Shown here piece after piece: positions 50,896-60,479 of a DNA stretch of 64,000 nt. Source of the stretch: Patiriisocius_A hiemis (lineage in GTDB: Bacteria > Bacteroidota > Bacteroidia > Flavobacteriales > Flavobacteriaceae); NCBI RefSeq assembly GCF_031846325.1, contig NZ_JAVRHZ010000001.1, positions 744,001 to 808,000 on the forward strand, given 5' to 3'. A program made the position numbers and the translations under genes. The notes below the pieces were generated by a model. That model saw only the letters and a list, made by a program, of their open reading frames with translations, was not told the DNA's origin and made no database searches. The number at the start of each line of letters is the position of its first letter. Position 1 is the first letter of the stretch.

Positions 50896-52223
50896 ATTTC
50901 TCTGTTTACATCCCAAGATTCAAGATAATCCTTAACGGCTTTTACAAATTGTCCTCCAAGTGCACCATTTACAACTCTATGGTCATAACTATGACTTAAA
51001 AACATTTTATACCTAATACCAATAAAGTCTCCATCTGGAGTTTCTATCACAGCTGGTACTTTTCTAATCGCTCCTAAGGCTAGTATCGCTACTTGAGGTT
51101 GATTTATAATAGGAGTTCCCATAATACTTCCAAATGTACCAACATTAGTTACAGTATAAGTTCCACCTTGAATTTCGTCTGGTTTTAATTTATTTTCCCT
51201 AGCACGTGAAGCCAAATCATTAACAGCTTTACTCATACCAACAAGGTTAAGTTGGTCTGCATTTTTAATTACAGGAACAATTAGGTTTCCATCAGCTAGT
51301 GCAGCAGCCATCCCTAAGTTAATATTTTTACGTTTTATAATAGTATCTCCGTCCACAGAGATATTTATCATTGGGAAATCTTTAATTGCTTTTGCAACCG
51401 CTTCCATAAAAATTGGAGTGAAAGTAAGTTTCTCTCCTTCTCTTTTCTGAAAGTCATTTTTTACTTTATTTCTCCAGTTCCAGATATTAGTAACATCTGC
51501 TTCAATAAAAGATTGTACGTGCGCAGAAGTCTGTACACTTTCAACCATGTGATGTGCAATTAATTTGCCCATACGAGACATTTCAATAATCTCGTCACCT
51601 CCATTTACAGACACAGGTGTTTTAGGTTTCTCTGGAGTTTGTATTGCAGGTTGTGATTGTATTTTACTAGTAGCCTCTGTAACTTCTTGTTTAGTTTTAG
51701 TTGTTGATGTACGGTTTTTAAGGTAATCTAAAATATCATTTTTAGTTACACGTCCATCTTTCCCTGTACCAACCAAAGCATCAAGTTCGGATTGCGATAT
51801 ACCTTCTTGTGAAGCAATGTTTTTAACTAAAGGTGAATAAAACCTATCTCCATTACTTTCAATAGCTGGTTGAGTAGTTTCACTAACTTTCTCAATCTCC
51901 TTTTCAATAGTGGTTGCTGTTTCAGGAGCAGGCGAAGTTATTTCGTCAGAAGAAGTATCATTATCCGGTGTCCCCCCATCACCATCAGTTTCAATAATTG
52001 CAATGGTTTGTCCTACTTGCACTACATCATCGGCTTCAAACATTTTTTCAACTAGAACACCATCTACTTCACTAGGCACTTCACTATCAACTTTATCTGT
52101 TGCAATTTCAAGTACTGCTTCATCTGCTTCGATAGTGTCACCAACATCTTTAAGCCAGTTTGTAACGGTTGCTTCTGCTACACTCTCACCCATTTTTGGT
52201 AGTTTCAATTCAAATCGTGCCAT
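50892..52223 (-). CDS. Dihydrolipoamide acyltransferase (E2) of a 2-oxoacid dehydrogenase
   Basis: The 443-residue protein has one N-terminal lipoyl domain (EIATDKVDSEVPSEVDG with the lipoyl Lys), a Pro/Glu/Thr-rich linker, a peripheral subunit-binding domain (SPLVKNIASQEGISQSELDA, TGKDGRVTKNDILDYL), and the catalytic domain with VGTFGSIMGTPIINQPQVAI and the active-site SHSYDHRVVNG. E2 transfers an acyl group to CoA. Homology pattern favours the branched-chain or pyruvate complex, but no E1 gene lies in the window, so the substrate is open. Confidence 0.94.
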   Translation of the reverse strand: MARFELKLPKMGESVAEATVTNWLKDVGDTIEADEAVLEIATDKVDSEVPSEVDGVLVEKMFEADDVVQVGQTIAIIETDGDGGTPDNDTSSDEITSPAPETATTIEKEIEKVSETTQPAIESNGDRFYSPLVKNIASQEGISQSELDALVGTGKDGRVTKNDILDYLKNRTSTTKTKQEVTEATSKIQSQPAIQTPEKPKTPVSVNGGDEIIEMSRMGKLIAHHMVESVQTSAHVQSFIEADVTNIWNWRNKVKNDFQKREGEKLTFTPIFMEAVAKAIKDFPMINISVDGDTIIKRKNINLGMAAALADGNLIVPVIKNADQLNLVGMSKAVNDLASRARENKLKPDEIQGGTYTVTNVGTFGSIMGTPIINQPQVAILALGAIRKVPAVIETPDGDFIGIRYKMFLSHSYDHRVVNGALGGQFVKAVKDYLESWDVNREI

Positions 52224-52295
52224 AGTATATTTTTGCTCCTTATATTTTGAAGTGCAAAATTAGTTAAAAAATATATCTATAACGTTTGAAAAATC

Positions 52296-53420
52296 TTAAA
52301 AAAAGATAACAGTACCTTTTTCGTCACTTTGATCACTCCCAATAATGAAGTTTGAATTTGGAGGACAAATCCTGAATACGTTATTTCTGTTTTTAAGCTG
52401 TTCCATTACCGAAAATATCTGGTAATAAGGCATGTAATTAACATCAAAAACAAAAAGTGTATTTGACAGTAAAGAATCCTGAAACATAGATTTAGAACCC
52501 GAAGTTAATGGTATATCAAGGGCGTTGGAGAGTTTTTTTAATAAAGAAAAATTTTCGGTAAGTAAAATCGCCTTTTCTGGGTTGTTTTTTCTTTTCGTTC
52601 TTTTTACTGAGAATACACCTTTATAGAGTTTTGCTAAAAAAACTAATAACTTGACTAGTCTGGTTAATATCTTAGAGTTACTATAATGTTTGTTGTAAAA
52701 AATTTCCATTGCACCATAAAATCGTTTTAGGTAAGCTGCATCTCTACTTGTGCTCTCTCCTTTGTAATGCAAAACACTTGTTGTACCAAGGTAATAATTT
52801 TTGTAACCTGCTTTCTCAATTTTATATGAAAAGTCTATGTCTTCTCCATACATAAAGTAGTCCTCGTCAAAGCCTCCTACCTCATTATAAATAGACTTCT
52901 TTAAAAACATAAATGCACCAACTAGTACAGGAATTTGACTTCCTTTAGATTTTTTTGGAACTCTAGTGGCGTAGTATTTTTTTCCAAAACCAAGTAATTT
53001 TAATAATGATATTGAAGGTGTAGGAAGGTTTCTTTTACTTTCTGGCAGGAAGTTACCAGTACCATCTAACAGAAATGTTCCCAAAGCTCCTATGTTTTCC
53101 TTATCAACTATAAAATTAAGGCATTCTAAAAATGTATTTTCAGTAACAGCGGTGTCTGGATTTAAAATACAAACATACTCTCCTTTTGCTATTGCTACTG
53201 CCTGATTATTTGCTTTACTAAAACCTAAATTTTTTTTATTTTCAATTAGTACAACTTCTGGAAAGTTCTTTTTAACTAACTCACAACTCTTATCACTAGA
53301 ATTGTTATCGATAACTATAATCTCTGCATCTATATTTTTAGTAGCACGCTGAACACTTTTAATGCATTGTTCTAAAAAATATTGAACGTTATAGTTAAGT
53401 ATGACAACAGATAGTTTCAA
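52296..53420 (-). CDS. Glycosyltransferase family 2 enzyme
   Basis: The 374-residue protein opens with the GT2 nucleotide-sugar fold (LSVVILNYNVQYFLEQCI, IIVIDNNSSDKSCELVKK, LGFSKANNQAVAIAKGEY), and has the CILNPDTAV acidic motif and MYGEDIDFSYKIEKAGY acceptor block, the typical WcaA/rhamnosyl-transferase pattern. A C-terminal helical part of about 130 residues follows. It likely builds a cell-surface polysaccharide. It is three bases after recR and probably shares its transcript. Confidence 0.92.
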   Translation of the reverse strand: MKLSVVILNYNVQYFLEQCIKSVQRATKNIDAEIIVIDNNSSDKSCELVKKNFPEVVLIENKKNLGFSKANNQAVAIAKGEYVCILNPDTAVTENTFLECLNFIVDKENIGALGTFLLDGTGNFLPESKRNLPTPSISLLKLLGFGKKYYATRVPKKSKGSQIPVLVGAFMFLKKSIYNEVGGFDEDYFMYGEDIDFSYKIEKAGYKNYYLGTTSVLHYKGESTSRDAAYLKRFYGAMEIFYNKHYSNSKILTRLVKLLVFLAKLYKGVFSVKRTKRKNNPEKAILLTENFSLLKKLSNALDIPLTSGSKSMFQDSLLSNTLFVFDVNYMPYYQIFSVMEQLKNRNNVFRICPPNSNFIIGSDQSDEKGTVIFF

Positions 53421-53423
53421 TAG

Positions 53424-54041
53424 TTAGTTTTTTAAAGAGGATTCAAAAGGGATTCTATTTACTATACTTCTACCAAGGGTTACCTCATCTGCATACTCTA
53501 ACTCATCACCCACAGAGATTCCTCTAGCAATGGTTGTTGTTTTAATATCAAACTTTTCTATTTGTTTAAAAATATAAAAGTTGGTTGTATCACCTTCCAT
53601 AGTAGAGCTTAAAGCAAATATAAGCTCATCAATAATCCCATCTTCTACTTTTCTAACTAAACTAGGAATGGTTAGCTCACTTGGGCCAATCCCATCCATA
53701 GGAGATATTTTGCCTCCTAAAACATGGTAATGTCCTTTATAGCTACTTGTATTTTCTATTGCCATTACATCTCTTATGTCTTCTACAACACAAACAATAG
53801 ATTGATCTCTATTTGCATTACTACAAATTTCACACAAGGAGGTATCAGAGATATTATGACAGTTAGAACAAAAGTTAATATTAGATCGCATTGCAGTTAA
53901 GCTCTCTGAAAGTAATTCGGTTTGAGACTCAGGCTGCTTTAACAGATGTAAAACTAAACGTAAAGCAGTGCGTTTACCAATACCTGGCAACTGTGCCATT
54001 TCATTGACTGCACTTTCGAGTAATTTTGAAGAAAATTCCAT
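53424..54041 (-). CDS. recR: Recombination mediator protein RecR
   Basis: The 205-residue protein has the helix-hairpin-helix (LPGIGKRTALRLVLHLL), the C4 zinc finger (CSNCHNISDTSLCEIC), and the Toprim domain (VCVVEDIRDVMAIE, GHYHVLGGKISPMDG). RecR with RecF/RecO loads RecA at gaps and breaks. It precedes the GT2 gene by three bases in transcription order. Confidence 0.97.
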   Translation of the reverse strand: MEFSSKLLESAVNEMAQLPGIGKRTALRLVLHLLKQPESQTELLSESLTAMRSNINFCSNCHNISDTSLCEICSNANRDQSIVCVVEDIRDVMAIENTSSYKGHYHVLGGKISPMDGIGPSELTIPSLVRKVEDGIIDELIFALSSTMEGDTTNFYIFKQIEKFDIKTTTIARGISVGDELEYADEVTLGRSIVNRIPFESSLKN

Positions 54042-54064
54042 AGGAAATAAAGCTGCAATATAAA

Positions 54065-54103
54065 AAAAGCTTCAGAAAAGTACTACACTCTCCTGAAGCT
54101 TTT
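54065..54103 (-). terminator. Terminator of the T9SS-secreted BNR gene
   Basis: AAAAGCTTCAG (54065-54075) pairs with CTGAAGCTTTT (54093-54103) around a 17-base loop, A/T-rich flanks, 20 bases past the minus-strand stop at 54123. Confidence 0.82.
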
Positions 54104-54122
54104 AGTGGAATATATCTAATCT

Positions 54123-56627
54123 TTAGTTTTTGATTAGCTTTTTTGTTGCTATTCCTTCACTAGAGTTTACTCTAATAAAGTAAACACCTGAGTTAAGCGA
54201 TGAAACATCAATAGTGTGAGATCTTTCAATTGAAACATTTTCATTGAAAATCATTAACTTACCAGTTACATCAAATATTCTAATATCTGCTTCCAGAGGT
54301 TGCTCTAATGTTATTGTTATTTGAGTATTTGCAGGGTTCGGGCTAACATTAAAGTAATTGTTATCTGCAAAAGTTTCTACACCTAAAACACCATCTTCTA
54401 CAAGAGGAGACACCCAAAGCCCTCTTCCATATGTTCCGGCATACAACATATCTGTTTCGTTGTTTATCACTAAATCATTCACTCTCACATTAGGGAGGTT
54501 ATTGCTGTAAGTTTCCCATTCATCTAGATTACCATCAATATAGTATACTCCATAATTCATACCAACGTACAAGCCATTCTTTCCGTTATCATCCCAAGTA
54601 ATTGAAAGCGCAGAGAAGTTAGGTAGATTAAAACGTTGACCTTCCCAAGTTGCTCCCCCATCTGTACTAACATAAACTTTTTGACTACCAGAAGTAGCTA
54701 CAGCAACTCTATTAGGGTCTGATGGGTGTACAGCAATAGAATTGATACCACCACCAGGAATACTAAAGTCCCAATTTGTTGCTCCACCATCTGTAGTTGA
54801 ATAAACCCTGTTGCTTACTGCTGCATAAATAATTTGATTATTAGATTCAGCTACTTGAAAATCTGTAACATCATTAGGAAATACTTGAGATATACTCGTC
54901 CATGTATTTCCTGAGTTAGTCGATTTATGAATTCTATTGTATCCAATATAAATATCTGAATTAGCAGGGTCCTGTTCCATTTGAGTTACAAATGGACCAC
55001 TTCCAGCTGGCCCTCCAACAAAAAATGCACTATTACCCGCATTTGTTGTTCTATAAATATTACCAAATTGCGTTGTACCAAATATTTGGTTAGAGTTAGT
55101 TCTTCGCACAACGGTTCCTCCTCCATCTGCACCCATATAATTTACAATATCGCTTGAATTTTCTCTGTAAATAAAGCTACCATTGTCTTGTGTACCTCCG
55201 GAGACTGTAACATTAGTACTAGACTGAGCTGCATCGATTAAATAAAATTGTGTAATTCCTATTCCATTAGTTAAATCTTCATAGTATGAAGTACTAATAG
55301 CTGCTGATGGGTTTTCTGCTTTGAAAAAACCTCCGTCAGTTCCCATATATAAAACGCCATCTACAAACTGCATAAAGTCTACATCTGCATGACAGTATCC
55401 AATATTGTTTGCCGATTGCTCTGGTAAAAACCAATGTCCAGAAATTTCAAAATTAAGACCTCCATCAGTAGACCTCCATGAATTAACTCCTGCAATATGT
55501 ACCTCATCTGCATTAGTAGGGTTTACAACAACATCCATATCTCTTGGGGCTTGTCCTCCCGTACCTGTACCATTTAATGATGCATTAAAGTAATTTCTTC
55601 CAGAGTGGTTCAGTTCAGTAAAAGTATTTCCTCCATCCGTAGACTTAAATAACCCTCTAAAATCTCCATTACCTCTTACTACGTAAACTGTTTCTGGGTC
55701 TGCAATAGACATTCCTATCATTTCTGCAGCAGTATCTGTTGCAGGAATATTTAATTGTGTGAAAGTCAATCCTCCATCTGTTGATCTATATGTTTCAAGA
55801 CCTGAAGCAAATATAGTAGTAGTATCGCCTGGTTTAAACTCTACATCAAATCCAAAGCCTTCTGTTGGTATCGCATTAATAAATGTAGTTCCTCCATCTA
55901 TAGATCTAAAGATTCCATCATTTTGACTTGTAGCAAAAATTATGTTTGTATTGCCTGGATCAATGAGAATTTTATTTACAATAGAAGCACCAATATCTGC
56001 TAGTTCATTCCAAGTAGCACCAGCATCTACAGATTTAAAAATTAGTCCTGAAGTAGAACCAAAGAAATAAGTATCAGAATCAGTTGGGTCTATAGCAACA
56101 GAGTATACGTCTATATTAGCTAAGTTGTCTGTAAGAACTGTCCAGTTCTGTCCACCATCTGTTGTTTTCCAAATCCCTCCAGTATTTGCTCCAATTATAA
56201 TATGATCTGTATCAGTTTCATCTACAGCCACACCGGTTACCCTTCCAACTCCTGCACTCCATGAACTAGTGTTATTAAAAACGGTAGGTCCTAATTCTTG
56301 CCAATTATCATTTAATACCTGCCTTGAATCTGCTGTTTCATTAAGATAAGCATTGAATCGTGAAAGTTCTTCTAAGTTCTCATCTAGAGTTGGTAAATAA
56401 CCATTCTCATTCATCAGTCTCTTAGCCATATACTCCCAACGTTTAAATTGTTTGTAACCTGACCCTTTTCCTTTATCTCTATTTTCAAAATATGCTTCTC
56501 CAGCATCAATAATCTCCTGCACAGAGAAAGTACCTTCATTAATCATTTGTTGATAATCAGTTATTTGCGCATTTACGCTTGCAAAAACCACAAAGGCTAA
56601 TGAAAAAAGTAAATTTTTAATTTTCAT
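54123..56627 (-). CDS. T9SS-secreted BNR/Sortilin-like repeat protein
   Basis: The protein is about 834 residues from ATG 56627 (an ATG at 56633 is also possible). It has a signal peptide (MKIKNLLFSLAFVVF..), then many VPS10/BNR-type beta-propeller repeats (IWKTTDGGQNWTVLTDN, IFKSVDAGATWNELAD, VYVSTDGGATWEG) and a C-terminal T9SS type A sorting domain (YFNVSPNPANTQITITLEQP, DIRIFDVTGKLMI, GVYFIRVNSSEGIATKKLI). It is exported and probably surface-bound or released. The substrate or ligand is unknown. It is monocistronic. Confidence 0.9.
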   Translation of the reverse strand: MKIKNLLFSLAFVVFASVNAQITDYQQMINEGTFSVQEIIDAGEAYFENRDKGKGSGYKQFKRWEYMAKRLMNENGYLPTLDENLEELSRFNAYLNETADSRQVLNDNWQELGPTVFNNTSSWSAGVGRVTGVAVDETDTDHIIIGANTGGIWKTTDGGQNWTVLTDNLANIDVYSVAIDPTDSDTYFFGSTSGLIFKSVDAGATWNELADIGASIVNKILIDPGNTNIIFATSQNDGIFRSIDGGTTFINAIPTEGFGFDVEFKPGDTTTIFASGLETYRSTDGGLTFTQLNIPATDTAAEMIGMSIADPETVYVVRGNGDFRGLFKSTDGGNTFTELNHSGRNYFNASLNGTGTGGQAPRDMDVVVNPTNADEVHIAGVNSWRSTDGGLNFEISGHWFLPEQSANNIGYCHADVDFMQFVDGVLYMGTDGGFFKAENPSAAISTSYYEDLTNGIGITQFYLIDAAQSSTNVTVSGGTQDNGSFIYRENSSDIVNYMGADGGGTVVRRTNSNQIFGTTQFGNIYRTTNAGNSAFFVGGPAGSGPFVTQMEQDPANSDIYIGYNRIHKSTNSGNTWTSISQVFPNDVTDFQVAESNNQIIYAAVSNRVYSTTDGGATNWDFSIPGGGINSIAVHPSDPNRVAVATSGSQKVYVSTDGGATWEGQRFNLPNFSALSITWDDNGKNGLYVGMNYGVYYIDGNLDEWETYSNNLPNVRVNDLVINNETDMLYAGTYGRGLWVSPLVEDGVLGVETFADNNYFNVSPNPANTQITITLEQPLEADIRIFDVTGKLMIFNENVSIERSHTIDVSSLNSGVYFIRVNSSEGIATKKLIKN

Positions 56628-56655
56628 AGTCATCAATTTATAGTTAACTTTTTTT

Positions 56656-56663
56656 CAAAAATA
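56656..56663 (-). promoter_or_regulatory. -7 box of the BNR T9SS gene
   Basis: The minus strand reads TATTTTTG, an exact TAnnTTTG match about 25-30 bases before the start codon. The nearest upstream TTG is 25 bases away, outside the usual spacing. Confidence 0.4.
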
Positions 56664-56737
56664 CTGAAAAAACGACTCTACTTAAAGTCAATCTTTAATT
56701 ATTTATTAATACTTTGCTTAAAATTGTCTGAAAAATT

Positions 56738-58237
56738 ATGCAACCCTTACATATACTCATATTAATCGCTAGTTATTTTGGTGTTTTAGTATTAATATCA
56801 TATTTAACAAATAAAGGAGGGACAAACTCAGATTTTTTCACAGCTGGTAAACGTTCACCATGGTATCTGGTTGCTTTTGGAATGATTGGGGCATCACTAA
56901 GTGGGGTTACATTTGTCTCGGCTCCTGGATGGGTTGAAGCCTCTAGTTTTGGTTATTTTCAAGTTGTTTTAGGCTATACTGTAGGCTATGCAGTAATAGG
57001 TACAGTTTTACTTCCATTATACTATAAATTAAATCTAACTTCTATATACACATATTTAGATGGTCGATTTGGAATAAAATCTTATAAAACAGGCGCATCT
57101 TTCTTTTTATTATCAAGAATAATAGGTGCCAGTTTTAGACTATACCTAGTAGCCATTGTGTTACAAGAAATAGTGTTTACTGAAATGGGAGTACCCTTTT
57201 GGGTTACTGTAACAATTACAATAGCATTAATCTGGCTATATACTTTTAAGAGTGGAATTAAAACTATTGTATGGACAGATACCTTACAAACCTTATTTAT
57301 GCTTATTGCAGTAGGTGTTGCAATTTATTTTGTTTCAGATAGTCTAAATTTTAATGGTAGCTCATTATTTAATTTTATATCTGAAAGTGACCTTTCTCAA
57401 ATTTTCTTTTTTGAAGATTGGAAAAGCAACAACTATTTCTTTAAACAATTTTTAAGCGGAGCATTTATTGCTATTGTAATGACTGGGCTTGATCAAGATA
57501 TGATGCAAAAAAACTTGACTTGTAGAAACCTTAAGGATGCTCAAAAAAACATGTTTTGGTTTACTATTGTGTTAACGATTGTAAATATTATTTTTTTAGT
57601 GCTAGGGTTATTACTCACCGTATATGCTCAACAAAATGGAATAGATGCCCATAAAGATCAATTATTTCCAATTATTGCTACAAAATCTGATTTAGGGATT
57701 GGGCTTGCTATTTTCTTTCTATTAGGTTTAATTGCTGCTGCCTATTCTAGTGCAGACAGCGCGCTAACTTCTTTGACCACATCTTTTAGTATTGATATTC
57801 TGGGTATTGAAAAAAAGTATTCAGAAAAAGAACAAGTTAGTATTAGGAAAAAAGTACATGTTGGATTTTCTATACTACTCATTATAGTTATTGTAGTTTT
57901 CAACTATGTAATTGGTGATGCTTCTGTAATTGCAAAGGTTTTTAAATTTGCTGGATTTACTTACGGTCCTCTTCTAGGATTGTATGCATTTGGGCTTTTT
58001 ACTAAATGGAAAGTAAAGGACAAATTAGTTCCAGTAGTCGCTATTTCTTCAGTAATACTATCTATACTTATAAATATTGGTTCGCAACTATATGTATTCT
58101 TAAGTCAAAATACTGATTGGGAAAAAGCTGGAGATATAGCTTCAAAACTTTATTATCAAGTTGGTTTTGAAATCCTAATAATTAATGGTCTAATTACTTT
58201 TATTGGGCTAGTATTGATTCGTACTCAAAAGAACTAA
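56738..58237 (+). CDS. Sodium:solute symporter family protein (SSS)
   Basis: The 499-residue protein has about 13 membrane helices and the SSS family patterns: SDFFTAGKRSPWYLVAFGMI (helices 1-2 with the conserved GxxSPW-type block), TYLDGRFGIKSYKTG, GLDQDMMQKNLTCRNLKDAQ, and SSADSALTSLTTSFSIDI, where the SSADS-type sodium site lies. It uses the sodium gradient to import a solute; the substrate is not predictable. Its 3' end overlaps the convergent CoA-binding gene by 30 bases. Confidence 0.94.
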   Translation: MQPLHILILIASYFGVLVLISYLTNKGGTNSDFFTAGKRSPWYLVAFGMIGASLSGVTFVSAPGWVEASSFGYFQVVLGYTVGYAVIGTVLLPLYYKLNLTSIYTYLDGRFGIKSYKTGASFFLLSRIIGASFRLYLVAIVLQEIVFTEMGVPFWVTVTITIALIWLYTFKSGIKTIVWTDTLQTLFMLIAVGVAIYFVSDSLNFNGSSLFNFISESDLSQIFFFEDWKSNNYFFKQFLSGAFIAIVMTGLDQDMMQKNLTCRNLKDAQKNMFWFTIVLTIVNIIFLVLGLLLTVYAQQNGIDAHKDQLFPIIATKSDLGIGLAIFFLLGLIAAAYSSADSALTSLTTSFSIDILGIEKKYSEKEQVSIRKKVHVGFSILLIIVIVVFNYVIGDASVIAKVFKFAGFTYGPLLGLYAFGLFTKWKVKDKLVPVVAISSVILSILINIGSQLYVFLSQNTDWEKAGDIASKLYYQVGFEILIINGLITFIGLVLIRTQKN

Positions 58238-58567
58238 TGTACAAGCAACTTCTACTTCAATATTATTGTCTTTTAGAAGTGAATAAAATTCAGGATTTTC
58301 AGTTCCAGGATTAAAAATTACACGTTTGGGCTCTAAAGTTATGACGTATTTATAGTATTCTACTTGCCTCTTAGCATTGAGATATAAGGTAACTGTATCT
58401 ATATCTTTAAAACTTTCTTTTTTAGTACTTATAGTAACTCCAGACACTTCACCTTCTCGGAGTCCAATAGCTTTTACGTTATGTCCAGAACTAACAAGGC
58501 GACCTATCGCAATATTAGAGTATCGTGAAGGTTTTAAGCTAGCTCCTATAACAAGTGTCTTCTTCAT
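58208..58567 (-). CDS. CoA-binding domain protein (YccU-like)
   Basis: The protein has about 119 residues if translation starts at ATG 58567 (MKKTLVIGASLKPSRYSNIA); an ATG at 58573 would add two residues. The Rossmann fold with VIGASLKPSRYS, VIFNPGTENPEF and IEVEVACTLVLL matches the CoA_binding_2 group. The role is unknown. It overlaps the symporter gene at its 3' end. Confidence 0.9.
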   Translation of the reverse strand: MKKTLVIGASLKPSRYSNIAIGRLVSSGHNVKAIGLREGEVSGVTISTKKESFKDIDTVTLYLNAKRQVEYYKYVITLEPKRVIFNPGTENPEFYSLLKDNNIEVEVACTLVLLSTNQY

Positions 58568-58588
58568 ATACATTCAAAAATAAAAAAA

Positions 58589-58614
58589 CGCCTTCTCTAA
58601 AGATAGAAAAGGCG
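58589..58614 (-). terminator. Imperfect terminator after yajC
   Basis: CGCCTT (58589-58594) pairs with AAGGCG (58609-58614), with a further partly paired inner region. The minus-strand output ends in T-rich sequence (TTTTTTTATTTTTG). Confidence 0.6.
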
Positions 58615-58639
58615 CTTAAAGTTTTATTAAAGGAACAAA

Positions 58640-58927
58640 TTATTTTTTAGCAGGTGGATTGTTAAGCTTATTACTCATCTCCATTGAAAGAGCTGAACGT
58701 TCAAACTTCATTTTCCCTGCACCTGTTTCTATAATGCAAGTTCCATCGTCATTAAGGTTTAAAATCTTACCATGCAATCCACTTTTGGTAATTACCTTAT
58801 CTCCTGTTTTAATTTCGTTAGCAAATTTCTTTTCTTGTTTTTGGCGTTTCATTTGCGGACGTATCAAGAAAAGATACATTACTAAAAACAATAATATTAT
58901 AGGTAAAAAACCTTGAATTTGATCCAT
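58640..58927 (-). CDS. yajC: Preprotein translocase subunit YajC
   Basis: The 95-residue protein has one membrane helix (FLPIILLFLVMYLFLIRPQM) followed by QMKRQKQEKKFANEIKTGDK, typical of YajC, the accessory Sec subunit in complex with SecDF-YidC. It is 20 bases after the DUF1573 stop. Confidence 0.95.
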   Translation of the reverse strand: MDQIQGFLPIILLFLVMYLFLIRPQMKRQKQEKKFANEIKTGDKVITKSGLHGKILNLNDDGTCIIETGAGKMKFERSALSMEMSNKLNNPPAKK

Positions 58928-58947
58928 AATAGATATTTAAAAAGGGA

Positions 58948-59430
58948 TTACTTAGACTGCTGAATTCCAGCAGCACCAGCAGCACCTTCTTTAGGATTTA
59001 CGAATGCTTTAATTTTAAGTGTTTCTTTACCAGCTTTAGTATTTGCAGTAATTGTTACTGTTTTACTTACTTGGTTTTTTCCACTTCCATTAAATTTAAC
59101 TAACATCTCTCCTGTTTCACCTGGAGCAACAGCTTCTTTAGGGAAAGAAGGTACTGTACAACCACAGCTACTTTTAGCATCTACTATTACTAAAGGTGCT
59201 TTACCAGTATTAGTAAATGTAAATGTATGTTCTACGTTAGTTCCTTGGTCTATTGTACCAAAGTCAAATTCTTTTTCATCAAAAGTCATAACTGGAAACT
59301 CAGTTGCTTTTTCATCACGTTCTGCCGCAGCAGCAACGTTTTCTTCACTTACTTTATTAGCAGCATTTTCTTTACACGATGTAAAAGTAAATGCAGCGAT
59401 TGCAGCTACTATTAAAATTGATTTTTTCAT
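58948..59430 (-). CDS. DUF1573 lipoprotein
   Basis: The 160-residue protein has a lipoprotein signal (IAAFTFTSCKEN, Cys at about 19). The DUF1573 Ig-like domain has EKEFDFGTIDQGTNVEHTF, FTNTGKAPLVIVDAKSSCGC and the C-terminal TANTKAGKETLKIKAFV. DUF1573 is common in Bacteroidota beside yajC and nusB, with unknown function. It follows nusB after 52 bases and precedes yajC. Confidence 0.93.
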   Translation of the reverse strand: MKKSILIVAAIAAFTFTSCKENAANKVSEENVAAAAERDEKATEFPVMTFDEKEFDFGTIDQGTNVEHTFTFTNTGKAPLVIVDAKSSCGCTVPSFPKEAVAPGETGEMLVKFNGSGKNQVSKTVTITANTKAGKETLKIKAFVNPKEGAAGAAGIQQSK

Positions 59431-59482
59431 AGTTAAAATATTTTTAGATTTAAGCGGTGCTAAAATACTTATTTTTTTACTT

Positions 59483-60427
59483 TTAGCGAAGACCTCTCCC
59501 TATTTTCTTCAACTTTTGAGATTTTTCAAATTCTTTAACCAATTTGTCCAAAATACCATTGATGAAAATACTACTCTTAGGGGTAGAATATTCTTTAGCG
59601 ATTTCTAAACATTCATTGATAGTTACTCTTGTTGGAATAGACGGGAAATGTAAAAACTCTGTTATACCAAGTTTCAAAATTACCATATCAATATCTGCAA
59701 TACGCTCTTTATCCCAGTTAGGAGTTTTTCCTTCTATTTCTTTTTCAAGTTTTTCGTTATGAAGTATAATTTTTCTAAAGAGAGATGTTGCATACTCCTT
59801 GTCTTCTTCATTTTTATAAAGTTCTGGAAGTACAATAGAGGCGCTATTCTTTTTAGACAATTGACCTATCATTTTAATAATAGCGGTGTTTACAACAGGA
59901 AAATCATCTAACCACGTAAGGCGTTTATCTTCAAGATAGTCATACAATTTTTCGTTTGGAGCAATAACTTCTTTATAGAGTTTTAGAATGCAGTTTTTAT
60001 CATCATTAAAGTTAGGGGCTTCTATTGCTAAGTATTCCTTATACCACTCAGCATTACGTAATTCATTAAAAATTATTGTAACATACTCATCATCTTGCTT
60101 CCACAAATCGAGTTTTTTGTTTTTAATAGATTCAGAAAATAAAGGTGTTTCTGAGATTAAAAGAGGAATATTGTTATTAATGAAGTTTTTACTTGGGTTT
60201 TTTTCTTCTTGTGTTGCCAAATGCTTTTTTTGAGAGCGAAGCATATAGGTTTCGGCATGTTTTTGAACATCAACTAACAACTGAAGCATTAATAAGTATA
60301 AATCTTCAATCTGCTGAACGCTATACAAAAGAAATTTTTCCTGTTTTTCTATATCTGGATTTTCACTTTGATGAAACGCATAAACTGATTGAACTACTTT
60401 TATACGTATATGTCTTCTTGTAAGCAT
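59483..60427 (-). CDS. nusB: Transcription antitermination factor NusB (long Bacteroidota form)
   Basis: The 314-residue protein is about twice the length of Escherichia coli NusB. The N-terminal start (RRHIRIKVVQSVYAFHQSEN) and the C-terminal NusB fold (EYATSLFRKIILHNEKLEK, DIDMVILKLGITEFLHFPSI, INECLEIAKEYSTPKSSIFI) are clear. The middle of about 150 residues carries an insert of helices that is known in Bacteroidota NusB. It lies upstream of DUF1573 and yajC. A -7 box at 60480-60487 overlaps the ldh terminator hairpin region. Confidence 0.94.
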   Translation of the reverse strand: MLTRRHIRIKVVQSVYAFHQSENPDIEKQEKFLLYSVQQIEDLYLLMLQLLVDVQKHAETYMLRSQKKHLATQEEKNPSKNFINNNIPLLISETPLFSESIKNKKLDLWKQDDEYVTIIFNELRNAEWYKEYLAIEAPNFNDDKNCILKLYKEVIAPNEKLYDYLEDKRLTWLDDFPVVNTAIIKMIGQLSKKNSASIVLPELYKNEEDKEYATSLFRKIILHNEKLEKEIEGKTPNWDKERIADIDMVILKLGITEFLHFPSIPTRVTINECLEIAKEYSTPKSSIFINGILDKLVKEFEKSQKLKKIGRGLR

Positions 60428-60453
60428 TGTGGTAAAGAACTTTTATAAATAAA

Positions 60454-60479
60454 CAGCGCATCAAAAAAATGATGCGCTG
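60454..60479 (-). terminator. Terminator of the leucine dehydrogenase gene
   Basis: CAGCGCATCA (60454-60463) pairs with TGATGCGCTG (60470-60479) around a six-A loop, with TTTATTTAT on the minus-strand downstream side. It lies between the dehydrogenase stop (60510) and nusB. Confidence 0.75.

Noticed and set aside
59459..59487. GCTAAAA/TTTTAGC hairpin overlapping the nusB stop codon
   Set aside because: Short, A/T-only except for one G/C pair at each end, and without a good T-run, so not called a terminator.
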